Of a stretch of DNA of 64,000 nucleotides, positions 6,442 through 17,854 are shown one piece after another. Numbering within the stretch: the stretch's first letter is position 1; each line of letters begins with the position of its first letter. The DNA is taken from positions 1 through 64,000 of the forward strand of contig ONEZ01000013.1 in assembly GCA_900316995.1 (NCBI GenBank), given 5' to 3'. The notes below the pieces were generated by a model. It ran no database searches. It was not told where the DNA came from and saw nothing but the letters and a program-made list of their open reading frames with translations. The translations under genes were made by a program, and so were the position numbers. This stretch comes from an uncultured Bacteroidales bacterium (GTDB lineage Bacteria > Bacteroidota > Bacteroidia > Bacteroidales > Paludibacteraceae).

Positions 6442-8409
6442 TAGATACATCCACTCCATTTCAAGTGCTTCAAGCTCTTTCTTGAGGCGGGAGTAATCAG
6501 AAAAGATGGCGTTATCGGTGATTCCGGACGCCATTTTTTCTTCCAAGACCTTAATCTCTGCCTCCTTGGCGGCAATCTTCTGCTCACACTCAGCCACAGC
6601 CTGCTGCGCTTTACGTTCACGGCGCTGCTGCGCCTTGCGCTCCTCATAACTGAGCTGAGGCTCCTTATCTGCTGGTTTTGCCTGCACAGACTGAGCAGGC
6701 TGAACTGGTTTAGCGGACTGTACGGCCTGCTTACTCTGCTGCAAGGGCTTAGATGCGTCAGCCTTGGTTGCAGATTTACTGCGCTCCAGCTCCTGCAGAT
6801 TCTCTATCTTTTTGTGCTCTAAGAAATCATATATTCCACCGATGTGCGGCTTGACCACACCACCGCCAAACTCATAAACCATTGACACCAAACCATCAAG
6901 AAACTCACGGTCATGCGATACAATTATAGCAGTGCCGTCAAACTCCTTAATAGCCTGTTTCAGAACATCCTTGCTCACCATATCAAGGTGGTTGGTAGGC
7001 TCATCAAGTATCAGCAGATTCACAGGTTCAAGCAGTAGTTTTATCATGGCTAGACGTGAGCGTTCTCCGCCAGAAAGAACCTTAACTTTCTTATCAGATG
7101 CCTCACCGCCAAACATGAACGCACCTAAGATGTCACGTATCTTGGTTCTTATGTCACCCACTGCCACACGGTCTATAGTATCAAATACGGTAACATCGCC
7201 GTCAAGCAGCGATGCCTGATTCTGAGCAAAATAGCCAATCTTTACATTATGACCTAACTTTAGCTCACCCTCATGCTCCAGCTCCCCCATTATGCACTTA
7301 ACAAGAGTTGACTTACCCTCACCATTCTTGCCCACAAACGCCACCTTAGCCCCACGCTCTATGGTCATCTCCACATCGTGGAACACATTGTGGTCTCCAA
7401 AACTCTTTGAAACGCCCTCCATAATTACAGGGTATGAACCTGAACGAGGCGCAGGCGGAAACTTCAGGCGGAGGGCACTGTTATCCTCCTCATCCACCTC
7501 AATGCGTTCTATCTTAGAGAGGGCCTTTATGCGAGACTGTACCTGAACAGATTTGGTTGCCTTATAACGGAAGCGCTCTATAAACTCCTCTGTATCTTTT
7601 ATCTCCTTTTGCTGATTTAGGTATGCCCGCATCTGCTGCTCGCGGCGCTCTTTTCTAAGCTCCACGTATTTGCTATAGGCAGCCTTGTAGTCATAAATCT
7701 TACCTAACGATATTTCAATAGTGCGGTTAGTGGCCTTGTCAAGAAACGCACGGTCATGCGACACAAGAATAACAGCCCCGCTATAATTTGCAATAAAGTT
7801 CTCCAGCCAGCCAATAGACTCTATGTCAAGATGGTTTGTGGGCTCATCAAGCAGCAGCAGATCAGGGTGTTGCAATAATATTTTTGCAAGCTCAATTCTC
7901 ATGCGCCAGCCACCGCTAAACTCCGATGTAGGCCTCTGAAAATCAGAACGAACAAAACCAAGGCCAATAAGAGTCTTCTCTATATTGCCCATGACATCAT
8001 TGCCTCCCATCATTGCCAGATGCTCGTTCAGAATATTTATCTCATCAAGCAGCTTCTGGTATCCTTCACTCTCATAATCCTCACGTTCACAAAGCTCAGT
8101 GTTAGCCTTTTCAAGCCTCTCCTCCATATCGTGAATATGAGAAAAAGCCTTCTGTACCTCCTCTATCACGGTGGTGTCATCATCATGAATCATAGTTTGC
8201 GGCAAATACCCTATTGTGTAGCCGTTCTGAATATTCACCCTCCCCGATGTGGGGTTTTGCAAACCTGCTATAATCTTTAGCATTGTACTTTTGCCCGCAC
8301 CGTTCCTACCGGCAAGAGCAATCCTGTCTTTGTCATTCACTACGTAAGAGACCTTGTCAAACAAAGTCTTGTCAGTAAATTCAACCGTTAAATTCTCTAT
8401 TGAAATCAT
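6427..8409 (-). CDS. ABC-F family ATP-binding protein (ribosome-associated ATPase)
   Basis: A 660-residue soluble protein with two ABC domains and no membrane segments. First domain: GRNGAGKST and SGGWRMRIELAKILL with LLLLDEPTNHLDI. Second domain: GKNGEGKST and SGGERSRLAMIKLL with LLILDEPTNHLDM. The linker between them is basic (RKERREQQMRAYLNQQ), and a charged coiled-coil tail follows, as in Uup/EttA-like ABC-F proteins that act on ribosomes or translation. ATG 8409 (MISIENLTVEF) is the real start: an upstream extension to 8460 would run through the promoter's -7 element. Confidence 0.9.
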   Translation of the reverse strand: MISIENLTVEFTDKTLFDKVSYVVNDKDRIALAGRNGAGKSTMLKIIAGLQNPTSGRVNIQNGYTIGYLPQTMIHDDDTTVIEEVQKAFSHIHDMEERLEKANTELCEREDYESEGYQKLLDEINILNEHLAMMGGNDVMGNIEKTLIGLGFVRSDFQRPTSEFSGGWRMRIELAKILLQHPDLLLLDEPTNHLDIESIGWLENFIANYSGAVILVSHDRAFLDKATNRTIEISLGKIYDYKAAYSKYVELRKERREQQMRAYLNQQKEIKDTEEFIERFRYKATKSVQVQSRIKALSKIERIEVDEEDNSALRLKFPPAPRSGSYPVIMEGVSKSFGDHNVFHDVEMTIERGAKVAFVGKNGEGKSTLVKCIMGELEHEGELKLGHNVKIGYFAQNQASLLDGDVTVFDTIDRVAVGDIRTKIRDILGAFMFGGEASDKKVKVLSGGERSRLAMIKLLLEPVNLLILDEPTNHLDMVSKDVLKQAIKEFDGTAIIVSHDREFLDGLVSMVYEFGGGVVKPHIGGIYDFLEHKKIENLQELERSKSATKADASKPLQQSKQAVQSAKPVQPAQSVQAKPADKEPQLSYEERKAQQRRERKAQQAVAECEQKIAAKEAEIKVLEEKMASGITDNAIFSDYSRLKKELEALEMEWMYLMENG

Positions 8410-8417
8410 AATGACCG

Positions 8418-8449
8418 CAAAGTTAGCGAAAAGAGAGAGCATAACAAAA
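8418..8449 (-). promoter_or_regulatory. Promoter of the ABC-F gene
   Basis: Minus strand TTTTG (8445-8449) and TAACTTTG (8418-8425) are 19 bases apart. The leader before ATG 8409 would be only about 5 bases, so the mRNA is close to leaderless. Confidence 0.65.
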
Positions 8450-8454
8450 AAAAG

Positions 8455-8484
8455 TGTCAACTGTCAAATGTCAACTGTCAATTA
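8455..8484. repeat. Intergenic repeat family A (TCAACTG units)
   Basis: Tandem 7-base units related to TCAACTG/TCAAATG between the divergent ABC-F and AddB-like genes. The same units recur at more than ten other intergenic places in this window. Confidence 0.7.
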
Positions 8485-8517
8485 TGTTGTATCTTTACAT
8501 TCAATATTATAAACTTT

Positions 8518-11274
8518 ATGCTAAAGACAATAGCCCACCACTTCATAGACCGTGACCTAAGTAACTTCTGTTTTGTATTTCCAAACCGCAGAGCAGGACT
8601 GTTTTTTGAAAAGCACCTACAACAGGAGGCCACGCACACCATGATATTACCAGAGATTCTTACCATAGCAGACTTTTTTCAGTCATACAGCAAGAGCAAA
8701 TTGGCAGACCAGCTCACCTTACTGTTTGAACTGTACAAGGCATACAACTGCGTGCTTGAGAAAAACGGCAGAGAAAAAGAGGCTCTCAGTGATTTTATAC
8801 CTTTTGGCCAAATTCTAATTACAGACTTTAATGATATTGACAACTATCTGGTTGACGCCCGCAAGATATTTGAGAATATAAATGACCTGCAGGAGCTAAG
8901 TTCAGACAGTTACCTTACAGAGAACCAGAAAAAGGCACTGGAAAGGCTCTTTATATATAAGGGTGTTGATAATGTAGAATACAGGCATCGTGAACACTTC
9001 AAGTCAGTATGGAGCATGCTCTATGATGTTTATACAGAGTTCAGGAGCTCACTTCAAGCTAAAGGCTTGGCATACAGCGGTATGCAATGCCGTGAAGTTG
9101 TAGAATCATGCATTGGCTCAATTGACACATCTTACAATAAAGTTGTATTTGTAGGCTTTAACGCCCTTAATGAAGTGGAACGCTCACTATTTAAGGCGCT
9201 TGGTTCCAAAGCAGACTTCTATTGGGACTATGACCTGCCGCTTGTAAATGACAGTGATAACTTAGCATACCGATTCGCAGCTGACAATATTAGCAGATTT
9301 CCGTCACAAGAGCAGGTGGAAATGCTGCCGCTTCCAGACAACACACAATACACCCACATCATAACATCATCTATGACAGCCCAGGCACATGAGGCGAAAA
9401 AGATTCTTAACAGCCTAAATGCCAATAACATAAGCACTGCCATAGTGCTTCTTGATGAAAATATGCTGCTACCAGTGCTTATGAGCCTGCCCATATATGA
9501 CACAAACAGATATGACATCAACGTAACTATGGGATTCCCCATAAGCCACACCCCGGTGCTAAAATTTATAGAGGCGTTACTACTTTTGCAGAACGGAGCC
9601 ACAAATAATGGCACTTTCTACCACAAGCATGTAAACACACTGCTCACCCACCCTTACGTGGTAAGCGCCTGTGGAGAGAAAGCCAAAAAGATTCAAGATG
9701 AGATAATCAAGAATAACGCAGTAAGAGTTGACGCCGCTCTAATGCAGGCATCGGGTTCGAAGCTTTTAGAAATGATTTTCCGGAAATACCCCGATGCAGA
9801 ACTGCTCAGCGCCATTATCAACATACTAAATTGTCTAACACCTGAGAACGAGTATGATGAGGAGTGCATGGCTCAGGTTCAGCTGGCACTGAACAATATG
9901 AACGCACTGCTTAATGAGTACGGTCACGTATTTGAGCCGGCAATGTTGCTGCAAATTGTTCGCCAGGCAATTTCACACATCAGCGTGTCATTCAAGGGCG
10001 AGCCGCTCAACGGCCTGCAGATTATGGGAACACTTGAAACAAGATGCCTAAGCTTTGAGAATATTATTTTTCTTTCATTCAATGAGGGAATATTCCCCAA
10101 AAGTGATAGCCATAACTCATATATTCCGTATAATCTGCGCAGTGCCTTTGGCATGCCCACCACAGAACATCAAGACGCTGTTTACGCATATAACTTTTAC
10201 CGCCTTATAGCCAGAGCCAAGAAGGTGTATATGATCTCAGACTGCCGCACAGACAATATGAAAAACGGAGAGCCAAGCCGCTACCTGAACCAGCTGAAAT
10301 ACATATACGGCAAAAAAATTGAAACTGTGATAGCATCTTGTAACGCCAGAATTGAGCATGAAGCCACAGAAATAGACAAGCCGGCGGACTGGCTTGACAA
10401 ATTCCGCACTCGTAATATTGTACTCTCAGCCAGCAGCATAAACACATACCTCCAGTGCGGTGTAAAATTCTATATCAGCAAATACCTGAAAATAAGGGAG
10501 AGCGACGAGGTTACTGAAATTATGGAGAGCAATCAGTTTGGCAGCGTGTTCCACAAGGCCATAGAGACTCTATACACCCAGCTGAAAGAAGAACTGCACG
10601 GAACATCGTTCACCAAAGAGGCCCTTATGCAGCTTCACAGCAACCAACTGCGCATTGAAACCGCAGTTAGTAACGCCATGAGTCAGTTTGAAATTACTGG
10701 CATTAATTACATAATGTATGAACTCATAGTAAAATACATTAAGAGGGTTATTGAAACAGACGCAGCAAGGGCGCCATTCACATTAGAAGCGTGCGAGCAG
10801 AAATTTGAAATTCAACACACTCCTACAGATGAGCGCTTTAATGATATACAGGTTGTTATAAAAGGGTTTATTGACCGTGTTGACACCTACTTTGACAGCA
10901 ATAACATTAAACGAACCCGACTTATTGACTATAAGACAGGCAAGAGCAAAGTTAAACTTGGCAAAGACCTTAGCACCCCTGAAGACGCCACCACACGCCA
11001 GCTAATGCTATACAGGTATTCAAAAGAGAAAGAGGTGCCAGGCTCCACCATTGACCTTGATGTTTATGAACTGCCCAAACTTTACTCATACGCAGACACC
11101 ACCACAAACATATCATACACAGAGGAGCATTACTCCCAGTTTTGCGAGCTTCTTGATGCCGTTATATCAGATATGCTTGACCCCGATGCAAAACTTCACA
11201 AGGTTCCAGAATCCAAAAAACAGACCGACTGCAAATACTGTGATTTCACAAGCATTTGCAGCCGGTTAAAATAG
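8518..11274 (+). CDS. AddB-like PD-(D/E)XK nuclease family protein
   Basis: A 918-residue protein. The N-terminus (FCFVFPNRRAGLFFEKHL) resembles the inactivated helicase part of AddB. The C-terminal 250 residues form a RecB-type nuclease: SASSINTYLQCGVKFYI, GSVFHKAIETLY, GFIDRVDTYF and RLIDYKTGKSK (the D...Y-K core). The last 30 residues hold three cysteines (DCKYCDFTSIC) that with the earlier LQCG cysteine would bind an iron-sulphur cluster, as in AddB. AddB works with the AddA helicase-nuclease in double-strand break repair. No addA lies beside it; it may lie elsewhere. Confidence 0.85.
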   Translation: MLKTIAHHFIDRDLSNFCFVFPNRRAGLFFEKHLQQEATHTMILPEILTIADFFQSYSKSKLADQLTLLFELYKAYNCVLEKNGREKEALSDFIPFGQILITDFNDIDNYLVDARKIFENINDLQELSSDSYLTENQKKALERLFIYKGVDNVEYRHREHFKSVWSMLYDVYTEFRSSLQAKGLAYSGMQCREVVESCIGSIDTSYNKVVFVGFNALNEVERSLFKALGSKADFYWDYDLPLVNDSDNLAYRFAADNISRFPSQEQVEMLPLPDNTQYTHIITSSMTAQAHEAKKILNSLNANNISTAIVLLDENMLLPVLMSLPIYDTNRYDINVTMGFPISHTPVLKFIEALLLLQNGATNNGTFYHKHVNTLLTHPYVVSACGEKAKKIQDEIIKNNAVRVDAALMQASGSKLLEMIFRKYPDAELLSAIINILNCLTPENEYDEECMAQVQLALNNMNALLNEYGHVFEPAMLLQIVRQAISHISVSFKGEPLNGLQIMGTLETRCLSFENIIFLSFNEGIFPKSDSHNSYIPYNLRSAFGMPTTEHQDAVYAYNFYRLIARAKKVYMISDCRTDNMKNGEPSRYLNQLKYIYGKKIETVIASCNARIEHEATEIDKPADWLDKFRTRNIVLSASSINTYLQCGVKFYISKYLKIRESDEVTEIMESNQFGSVFHKAIETLYTQLKEELHGTSFTKEALMQLHSNQLRIETAVSNAMSQFEITGINYIMYELIVKYIKRVIETDAARAPFTLEACEQKFEIQHTPTDERFNDIQVVIKGFIDRVDTYFDSNNIKRTRLIDYKTGKSKVKLGKDLSTPEDATTRQLMLYRYSKEKEVPGSTIDLDVYELPKLYSYADTTTNISYTEEHYSQFCELLDAVISDMLDPDAKLHKVPESKKQTDCKYCDFTSICSRLK

Positions 11275-11291
11275 TTTAGTTCTAAATGAGA

Positions 11292-12545
11292 TTACTGAAT
11301 TGATTTAAGTTCCTCATCTATAGCCTTATACTCTGCTGATGTAGAACCCTTAGTTTGAATGTACAGGGTTTTCATTACCTGAAGCATAGAAGCATAGCGG
11401 CTGTCATTCTTATCCATTATAGGCTTAGCCTCCTCAAAATATTTGAGAGACTCTGCATATATCTTCTTAGCCTTGGCCATCTCTCTGTCGTATGCAGCAT
11501 TAGAGAGAGAAGGGTCAGAAGCGGCGTCCTGAACATTGCCACCCTCAATAGCATAACACTTACCCATTAAATATAGGTTAACCGCACTTCTATCTTTAGC
11601 AAGCATATTGTCAATTGCAGCTTTTGCATCATCATACTGACCAAGTTGGATTAGAAGCTCTGCCTTTAGATTAACATACTCCATGTTATCCGGCTGCTTG
11701 GCAATAACACCATCAACATAATCAAGAGCCTCCTTGTAGTTACGAGTGGTTACATAGTGGTTCACAAGGCTTCCAATAAAGAACTCACTCTTTGGGTATG
11801 CCTCAAGACCATCCTTAAGTGACTGTACATACTTTACAGTGTCACCCTGGCTCTGATATACGTTTGACATCAGCTCATAAACAGCCTGTTTGTCTTTATA
11901 GTCTGTAGTGGTAATCTCTTGGAGAAGTTTGAGAGCCTCATCACTCTTCTCTGCACGCAAGGCAGCTATAGCAGCATAATACTTAATTTGATTATAGGTA
12001 GAGTCAATCTTAACTTTTGCTCTCTCCTTATCATCAAATATAGGAAGATCTGCAACAGCCACATAGTCTGTAAACATCTCGTATGCCTTATCATATTCAC
12101 GTGCGTCAAACTTGGCGGCACCTGCGTCAATAAAGCAATTTTGCATCTCCTTAAGGTCACCCTTAATGTTCTTTCTCTGAGTGTATTTTGGGTTACCCTT
12201 CTTGTCTATCTCCTTGCCGTCAAAAGAGTCAGCTTTCATGTAGTTTGAATACATCTCCTTCATACCTACATATAAAAGATCTGCATCAGGAGTCTGGTTT
12301 AGGTAACGCTTGTTCCACTCCTTGTTTGCAAGAGTGTAACCTATACGGCCTGCAACATACCATGTCTTAGCATCGGTGGCTGTACTTGGATCCTTTTTAG
12401 CCTGCTCAATTAAATCACGGGCCTCATCATAGTTTACCGGATCTGTAAGAAGTGCGTTGTTTGCCTTCTTCACATTGGCTGTCTGAGCCATTGCCATAGC
12501 GCCTGATAGAAGCATTACGGCCAAAAACATAAAGTTTCTTTTCAT
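11292..12545 (-). CDS. Exported tetratricopeptide-repeat protein
   Basis: A 417-residue protein with a clean signal peptide (basic MKRN, hydrophobic core, A-M-A-Q cleavage). The mature part is helical with TPR-like repeats such as AAIAALRAEKSDEALKLLQE and LKAELLIQLGQYDDAKAAID, so it is probably a periplasmic scaffold. It follows gyrA by 18 bases on the same strand and is likely co-transcribed with it. The partner is unknown. Confidence 0.8.
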   Translation of the reverse strand: MKRNFMFLAVMLLSGAMAMAQTANVKKANNALLTDPVNYDEARDLIEQAKKDPSTATDAKTWYVAGRIGYTLANKEWNKRYLNQTPDADLLYVGMKEMYSNYMKADSFDGKEIDKKGNPKYTQRKNIKGDLKEMQNCFIDAGAAKFDAREYDKAYEMFTDYVAVADLPIFDDKERAKVKIDSTYNQIKYYAAIAALRAEKSDEALKLLQEITTTDYKDKQAVYELMSNVYQSQGDTVKYVQSLKDGLEAYPKSEFFIGSLVNHYVTTRNYKEALDYVDGVIAKQPDNMEYVNLKAELLIQLGQYDDAKAAIDNMLAKDRSAVNLYLMGKCYAIEGGNVQDAASDPSLSNAAYDREMAKAKKIYAESLKYFEEAKPIMDKNDSRYASMLQVMKTLYIQTKGSTSAEYKAIDEELKSIQ

Positions 12546-12563
12546 CTGCTTTTAAAATTAAGA

Positions 12564-15122
12564 TTATTCATTGTCGTTATCGTCTTCAGCATTTTCAGAT
12601 ACACCATCTATGTTATCAAACTCACTTCTGGCCATATCCAACTCCTCAGAGTTTTCAAGCTCTGGAACCTCTTCCTCCTGATAGCGATCCACAGCACAAA
12701 CTGATGCAATCTCATCATCGCGCTTCTCAAGGTTAATCAGGCGGACACCCTGTGTGGCACGTCCCTGTATCCTCAGCGATGCAACCTCAAACCTGATGGC
12801 TATGCCGGATTTATTGATAATCATAAGGTCATTCTCATCATTGACGTTATGAATGGCCACAAGTTTACCCGTCTTGTCTGTAACATTGATAGTTTTTACA
12901 CCCTTGCCGCCACGGTTGGTTATACGGTAGTCTCCCAAATCAGAGCGTTTGCCATATCCTTTTTCAGAAACCACAAGAATATCGTCAGATGTATCGGCAG
13001 TCACAGTAACCATTCCCACAACCTCATCGTTGTCATCATCAAGCGTCATACCACGCACACCTGTTGACATACGTCCCATCTCTCTAACCTTGCTCTCATT
13101 GAAGCGGATTGCACGTCCGTTACGGTTTGCAATAATAACCTCGCTGTTACCGTCAGTTAGTTTAACCTGTATAACCTTGTCATCTTCACGAATAATTATA
13201 GCATTCACACCATTCTGGCGTGGGCGTGAGTATGCTTGAAGCAAGGTTTTCTTAACCACACCCTTCTGAGTGCAGAATAGCAGACAATGGCTCATATTGA
13301 ACTCTGCATCCTGCAAGCCCTTAATCTTAATGAATGCAGTAACCTTGTCATCTTTTTCTATGCTGAGCATATTCTGTATTGCGCGTCCCTTAGAGTTCTT
13401 GGCACCCTCCGGAATTTCATAAACCTTAAGCCAGTAGCAGCGCCCCCTCTGTGTAAAGAATAGGATGTAACTGTGCATTGAGGCTTGGTAAATATGCTCA
13501 ATAAAGTCTTCATCACGGCTGTCACTACCTTTTGAACCCATACCGCCACGGTTCTGCGCACGATACTCAGTAAGAGGTGTACGCTTAATGTAGCCCAAGT
13601 GTGAAACAGTGATAACCATCTCATCATCGGCGTAGAAGTCTTCTGGATTGAACTCCTCCGATGCAAACACTATATCTGTCTTGCGCTCTTCACCATATTT
13701 TTCTTTTATAGCAAGAAGCTCTTCTTTTACAATAGCCATTCTGCGCTCTTCATGAGCAAGAATATCCTTGTAGTCTTCAATAGTCCTCAATAACTGCTCA
13801 TACTCAGCTCTAAGTTCCTCCTGCTTAAGACCGGTAAGTTGTGAAAGTCTCATATCAACCACCGCCTTAGCCTGAATCTCAGACAGAGAGAAACGCTCCA
13901 TAAGGGCGGTCTGGGCCTCCGCCGGCGATGCTGAAGCTCTAATAATTCTTACAACCTCATCAATATTATCAGATGCAATAATAAGCCCTTGCAATATGTG
14001 GGCTCTTGCCTCCGCCTTCTCCAAACGATACTGTGTACGACGCGTAATCACCTCCAAACGGTGCTCCACAAAATTTACTATCAGATCACGCAGTGTAAGC
14101 AGTTTTGGTCTGCCCTTTACAAGTGCAATATTGTTTATGCTGAATGAAGACTGAAGCGCTGTCTCTTTATAGAGCTTGTTCAACACCACATTGGCGTTGG
14201 CATCACGCTTTAAGTCAATAACAAGTCGCATACCCTCAGAACTTGTCTCATCTGTAACACTTGAGATACCCTCAATCTTCTTATCCTTCACAAGTTCATG
14301 TATGTGTTTCTGTAGCTCAGCCTTATTCACAAGATAAGGTATCTCTGTAACAATCAGGCGGTCATGGTCTTTCTCAGACTCTATTTCCACCTTGCTACGT
14401 ATAATAACCTTACCTCTACCGGTAAGATATGCATCTTTTATACCCTGATAGCCGTAAATAGTGCCGCCTGTTGGGAAATCAGGAGCCTTGATTATAGATA
14501 TAAGATCATCATCCGCAATCTCCTTGTTATCCACGTATGCCACTATGGCATCTACAGTATCAGATAAGTTATGCGGCGCCATATTTGTAGCCATACCCAC
14601 GGCAATACCAGTGGCACCGTTGATAAGCAGGTTAGGAATAGCACACGGCAGAATGACAGGCTCCTTAAGAGTCTCATCAAAATTGCTTACCATATCCACT
14701 GTGTTCTCATCAATGTCACGCAGCATCTCATCAGAGAGTTTCATAAGGCGTGCCTCGGTGTAACGCATAGCGGCAGGAGAGTCTCCATCCACAGAACCAA
14801 AGTTACCCTGACCGTCAACCAGCGGATAACGTAGAGACCACGGCTGTGCCAGATGAACCAATGTGCCGTAAATTGACGAATCTCCATGAGGGTGGTACTT
14901 ACCCATCACCTCACCAACTATTCTTGCAGATTTTTTTGTAGGCTTGTCATACGTGTTACCCAGTTCGTTCATTGCAAACAGAACGCGGCGCTGAACTGGT
15001 TTCAAGCCGTCTCTAACATCAGGCAAGGCACGTGAAACAATCACAGACATAGAGTAATCAATATATGCTGTACGCATCTCCTCTTCTATGTCCACTTTAA
15101 CAATTCTTTCGTCTTCAATCAT
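12564..15122 (-). CDS. gyrA: DNA gyrase subunit A
   Basis: An 852-residue GyrA: N-terminal breakage-reunion domain and C-terminal beta-pinwheel domain with [10 protein letters not shown] (a GyrA-box-like repeat), and an acidic tail. The catalytic tyrosine is Y121 in [10 protein letters not shown]. In the quinolone region the sequence is [12 protein letters not shown]82 corresponds to E. coli S83, but the D87 position is glycine (G86). It heads a two-gene unit with the TPR protein. A -7 element lies about 50 bases upstream. Confidence 0.96.
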   Translation of the reverse strand: MIEDERIVKVDIEEEMRTAYIDYSMSVIVSRALPDVRDGLKPVQRRVLFAMNELGNTYDKPTKKSARIVGEVMGKYHPHGDSSIYGTLVHLAQPWSLRYPLVDGQGNFGSVDGDSPAAMRYTEARLMKLSDEMLRDIDENTVDMVSNFDETLKEPVILPCAIPNLLINGATGIAVGMATNMAPHNLSDTVDAIVAYVDNKEIADDDLISIIKAPDFPTGGTIYGYQGIKDAYLTGRGKVIIRSKVEIESEKDHDRLIVTEIPYLVNKAELQKHIHELVKDKKIEGISSVTDETSSEGMRLVIDLKRDANANVVLNKLYKETALQSSFSINNIALVKGRPKLLTLRDLIVNFVEHRLEVITRRTQYRLEKAEARAHILQGLIIASDNIDEVVRIIRASASPAEAQTALMERFSLSEIQAKAVVDMRLSQLTGLKQEELRAEYEQLLRTIEDYKDILAHEERRMAIVKEELLAIKEKYGEERKTDIVFASEEFNPEDFYADDEMVITVSHLGYIKRTPLTEYRAQNRGGMGSKGSDSRDEDFIEHIYQASMHSYILFFTQRGRCYWLKVYEIPEGAKNSKGRAIQNMLSIEKDDKVTAFIKIKGLQDAEFNMSHCLLFCTQKGVVKKTLLQAYSRPRQNGVNAIIIREDDKVIQVKLTDGNSEVIIANRNGRAIRFNESKVREMGRMSTGVRGMTLDDDNDEVVGMVTVTADTSDDILVVSEKGYGKRSDLGDYRITNRGGKGVKTINVTDKTGKLVAIHNVNDENDLMIINKSGIAIRFEVASLRIQGRATQGVRLINLEKRDDEIASVCAVDRYQEEEVPELENSEELDMARSEFDNIDGVSENAEDDNDNE

Positions 15123-15177
15123 TTTCCTTAAATTTTAATACAAAAACCAGGGCTCGCACCCTTTCTCTAATAACGTA

Positions 15178-15185
15178 CAAATATA
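15178..15185 (-). promoter_or_regulatory. -7 element upstream of gyrA
   Basis: TATATTTG on the minus strand, a perfect -7 box about 55 bases before ATG 15122. A good -33 box at the right distance is not seen. Confidence 0.45.
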
Positions 15186-15240
15186 CAAAAAAAATTCCAA
15201 ATAAACACTCATTTGAATGTTAATAGTTAAATGTTTATAA

Positions 15241-15272
15241 CTGTCAGCTCTCAACAGTCAACTGCCAACTGA
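15241..15272. repeat. Intergenic repeat family A copy between gyrA and clpC
   Basis: Degenerate tandem units (CTGTCAG, TCAACAG, TCAACTG, CCAACTG) in the divergent gyrA/clpC gap, related to the copies at 8455 and 23971. Confidence 0.6.
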
Positions 15273-15290
15273 AATTTGGCATGATTTTTG

Positions 15291-15298
15291 TATATTTG
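15291..15298 (+). promoter_or_regulatory. -7 element upstream of clpC
   Basis: TATATTTG 31 bases before ATG 15330. TTTGG at 15275 is too close to act as the -33 box, so only the -7 element is called. Confidence 0.45.
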
Positions 15299-15329
15299 TG
15301 GCTTGAATACACTAATGTGCATATAAAAT

Positions 15330-17846
15330 ATGGATAACAAAGAATATTCAACAGAAGTACAGGAGATAATAAAGTACTCTAAAGAGGAGGCCATGAGGCT
15401 TGGGAATGATTACGTAGGGCCGGAGCACCTCATGCTTGCCATAATACGTTCTGGCAGTAAAACCCCTGCGTATAAGATACTTAGTGAGAATCTTCACGTT
15501 GACATGGGCGGTCTGAAAAAGAAAATTGAGCAACGTATCAAGACCAATAGTGACACTTACGGGCAGACTCTCTCCACCCTTACATCAACAGAACGGGTAC
15601 TCAAATTCTCAAATCTTGAAGCACGTAACGGTGGCAGCAGCACCATAGAGTCAGAGCACCTGCTACTTGCCATATTTAAGGAGAAATCCAATCTGGCGGC
15701 GGAATTGCTTGCTCCAGAGGGGGCTACGTATGAAAAACTACGTGCAATAGTGTTCCCTACGGATGCTGCGCAGATAAATAAAACCCCAGTGGACGTTTAT
15801 GACGCCAAAGATTCAAACGAGAATGCAGATTCTGACGATGATGATGATGACGACGATGTAGTAAAAACTGCCAAAAAGTCAAAGAAAGATTCAAAGACTC
15901 CTGCTCTTGACCATTTTGGCACTGACATAACCAAGGCTGCCGCCGACGGCAAACTTGACCCTACAGTAGGCAGGGAGAAAGAGATTGAGCGTATAGCCCA
16001 GATACTTAGCCGCCGTAAAAAGAATAATCCAGTGCTTATAGGAGAGCCTGGCGTAGGCAAATCCGCCATAGTGGAAGGTCTTGCCACTCAGATAGTTGAG
16101 TACAAGGCCCCACAAGTACTATGTGGCAAACGCATCATATCGCTCGATATGGCGTCAATGGTGGCAGGAACCAAGTATCGTGGTCAGTTTGAAGAGAGGT
16201 TGAAAGCAGTCATCAAAGAGTTAGAAGAGAACCCTGACATAATTCTCTTTATTGATGAGATTCACACCATAATAGGGGCTGGAGGTACAGCCGGCACGCT
16301 TGACGCCGCCAACATGATGAAACCAGCTCTTTCACGTGGCAGAATACAGTGTATAGGCGCCACCACACTTGACGAGTACCATAAAAGCATAGAGAAAGAC
16401 GGAGCGTTAGAGCGTCGTTTTCAGAAGGTTATGGTAAAGCCAACATCCAAAGACGAGACGCTGACCATCCTTAGAAACATAAAGGAGCGTTATGAAGCTC
16501 ACCATAATGTCATATACACTCCAGAGGCCATAGAAGCATGCGTTTCACTTGCTGACAGGTACATTACAGACCGTAACTTCCCTGACAAAGCCATTGACAT
16601 AATGGATGAAGCCGGTGCAAAGGCTCACATATCAAACACATCTGTGCCACAGGAAGTTAAAGACATAGAGGCACGCATAAACGAGCTAAACACTCTGAAA
16701 CTTGAGGCTGTGAACAAAGAAGATTTCTACCTTGCCAACAAATACAAGGATGAATCTGCCGATTTGTCAGTCCGCTTGCAGGAGGTACAGAAGGCATGGA
16801 ATGAGAGTGCAGGCAAAAACGCAGTTGAAATTACAACTGAGGATATAGCCAAAGCAGTGTCACTCATCTCAGGAGTGCCAGTTCAGAAGGTTGAGGAGAC
16901 AGAGTTTACTAAGCTGCGCAAGATGAACGGCATACTAAAGGGCATTGTAATTGGTCAAGACCGTGCAATAGACTCTATATGCAAGAGCATACTACGTAAC
17001 CGTGTAGGTCTTAAAGACCCTAACCGCCCTATTGGCTCATTCATATTCCTTGGCCCTACAGGTGTGGGTAAAACACACCTGACCAAAGTTTTAAGTGAAT
17101 ATATGTTTAACTCCAAAGATGCACTCATACGTATTGACATGAGCGAATACATGGAGAAGTTCAGCGTGTCAAGACTCATAGGCGCACCTCCGGGATATGT
17201 AGGATATGAGGAGGGCGGCCAGCTTACAGAAAAAGTAAGGCGCAACCCCTACTCCATAATTCTTTTTGATGAGATTGAAAAAGCGCACCCCGATGTGTTC
17301 AACCTGCTCCTACAGGTACTTGATGAAGGTCAATTGACGGATAGTGACGGTCGTACGGTAGATTTCAAGAACACAATAATCATTATGACATCTAACGCCG
17401 GCACCCGCCAGCTCAAAGAATTTGGTCAAGGTGTGGGCTTTACCACGAGCGCACGCGCCCTTGACACCAAGTATAGTGAAGGAATTATCAAGAAGGCACT
17501 TCAAAAGACCTTCTCACCAGAGTTTCTGAACCGTATTGATGAGGTTATAATTTTTGATTCACTCTCTAAGGAGTCTATAACCAAGATTATTGACATAGAG
17601 CTTGCCAAAGTAACCAAACGTATTGCAAACTTAGGCATTACAATAAATGTTACAGACGCAGCTAAAGAGCAAATGATAAAGGAAGGCTACGATGTACAGT
17701 ACGGAGCACGTCCGTTAAAACGTACAATCCAGAAGTACGTAGAGGACAAGATAGCCGAGTTCATTGTCAATACAGAGGAGAGCCTTGAAGGCAAAACTGT
17801 CACAATTGACGCAGAGAATGCTCAGATTACAGTAGGTGTTGCGTAA
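15330..17846 (+). CDS. clpC: ClpC-type AAA+ unfoldase, Clp protease ATP-binding subunit
   Basis: An 838-residue class I Clp/Hsp100 ATPase. Order: two Clp N repeats (about 1-145), an acidic then basic linker with eight aspartates in a row (about 169-176), AAA domain 1 with GEPGVGKS (about 237) and LFIDEIHT, a short UVR-like middle ([14 protein letters not shown]), AAA domain 2 with GPTGVGKT (about 574), and a D2-small domain. The short middle region makes it ClpC rather than ClpB, so it should hand unfolded proteins to ClpP. It is transcribed divergently from gyrA. Confidence 0.9.
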   Translation: MDNKEYSTEVQEIIKYSKEEAMRLGNDYVGPEHLMLAIIRSGSKTPAYKILSENLHVDMGGLKKKIEQRIKTNSDTYGQTLSTLTSTERVLKFSNLEARNGGSSTIESEHLLLAIFKEKSNLAAELLAPEGATYEKLRAIVFPTDAAQINKTPVDVYDAKDSNENADSDDDDDDDDVVKTAKKSKKDSKTPALDHFGTDITKAAADGKLDPTVGREKEIERIAQILSRRKKNNPVLIGEPGVGKSAIVEGLATQIVEYKAPQVLCGKRIISLDMASMVAGTKYRGQFEERLKAVIKELEENPDIILFIDEIHTIIGAGGTAGTLDAANMMKPALSRGRIQCIGATTLDEYHKSIEKDGALERRFQKVMVKPTSKDETLTILRNIKERYEAHHNVIYTPEAIEACVSLADRYITDRNFPDKAIDIMDEAGAKAHISNTSVPQEVKDIEARINELNTLKLEAVNKEDFYLANKYKDESADLSVRLQEVQKAWNESAGKNAVEITTEDIAKAVSLISGVPVQKVEETEFTKLRKMNGILKGIVIGQDRAIDSICKSILRNRVGLKDPNRPIGSFIFLGPTGVGKTHLTKVLSEYMFNSKDALIRIDMSEYMEKFSVSRLIGAPPGYVGYEEGGQLTEKVRRNPYSIILFDEIEKAHPDVFNLLLQVLDEGQLTDSDGRTVDFKNTIIIMTSNAGTRQLKEFGQGVGFTTSARALDTKYSEGIIKKALQKTFSPEFLNRIDEVIIFDSLSKESITKIIDIELAKVTKRIANLGITINVTDAAKEQMIKEGYDVQYGARPLKRTIQKYVEDKIAEFIVNTEESLEGKTVTIDAENAQITVGVA

Positions 17847-17854
17847 ATAAATGA

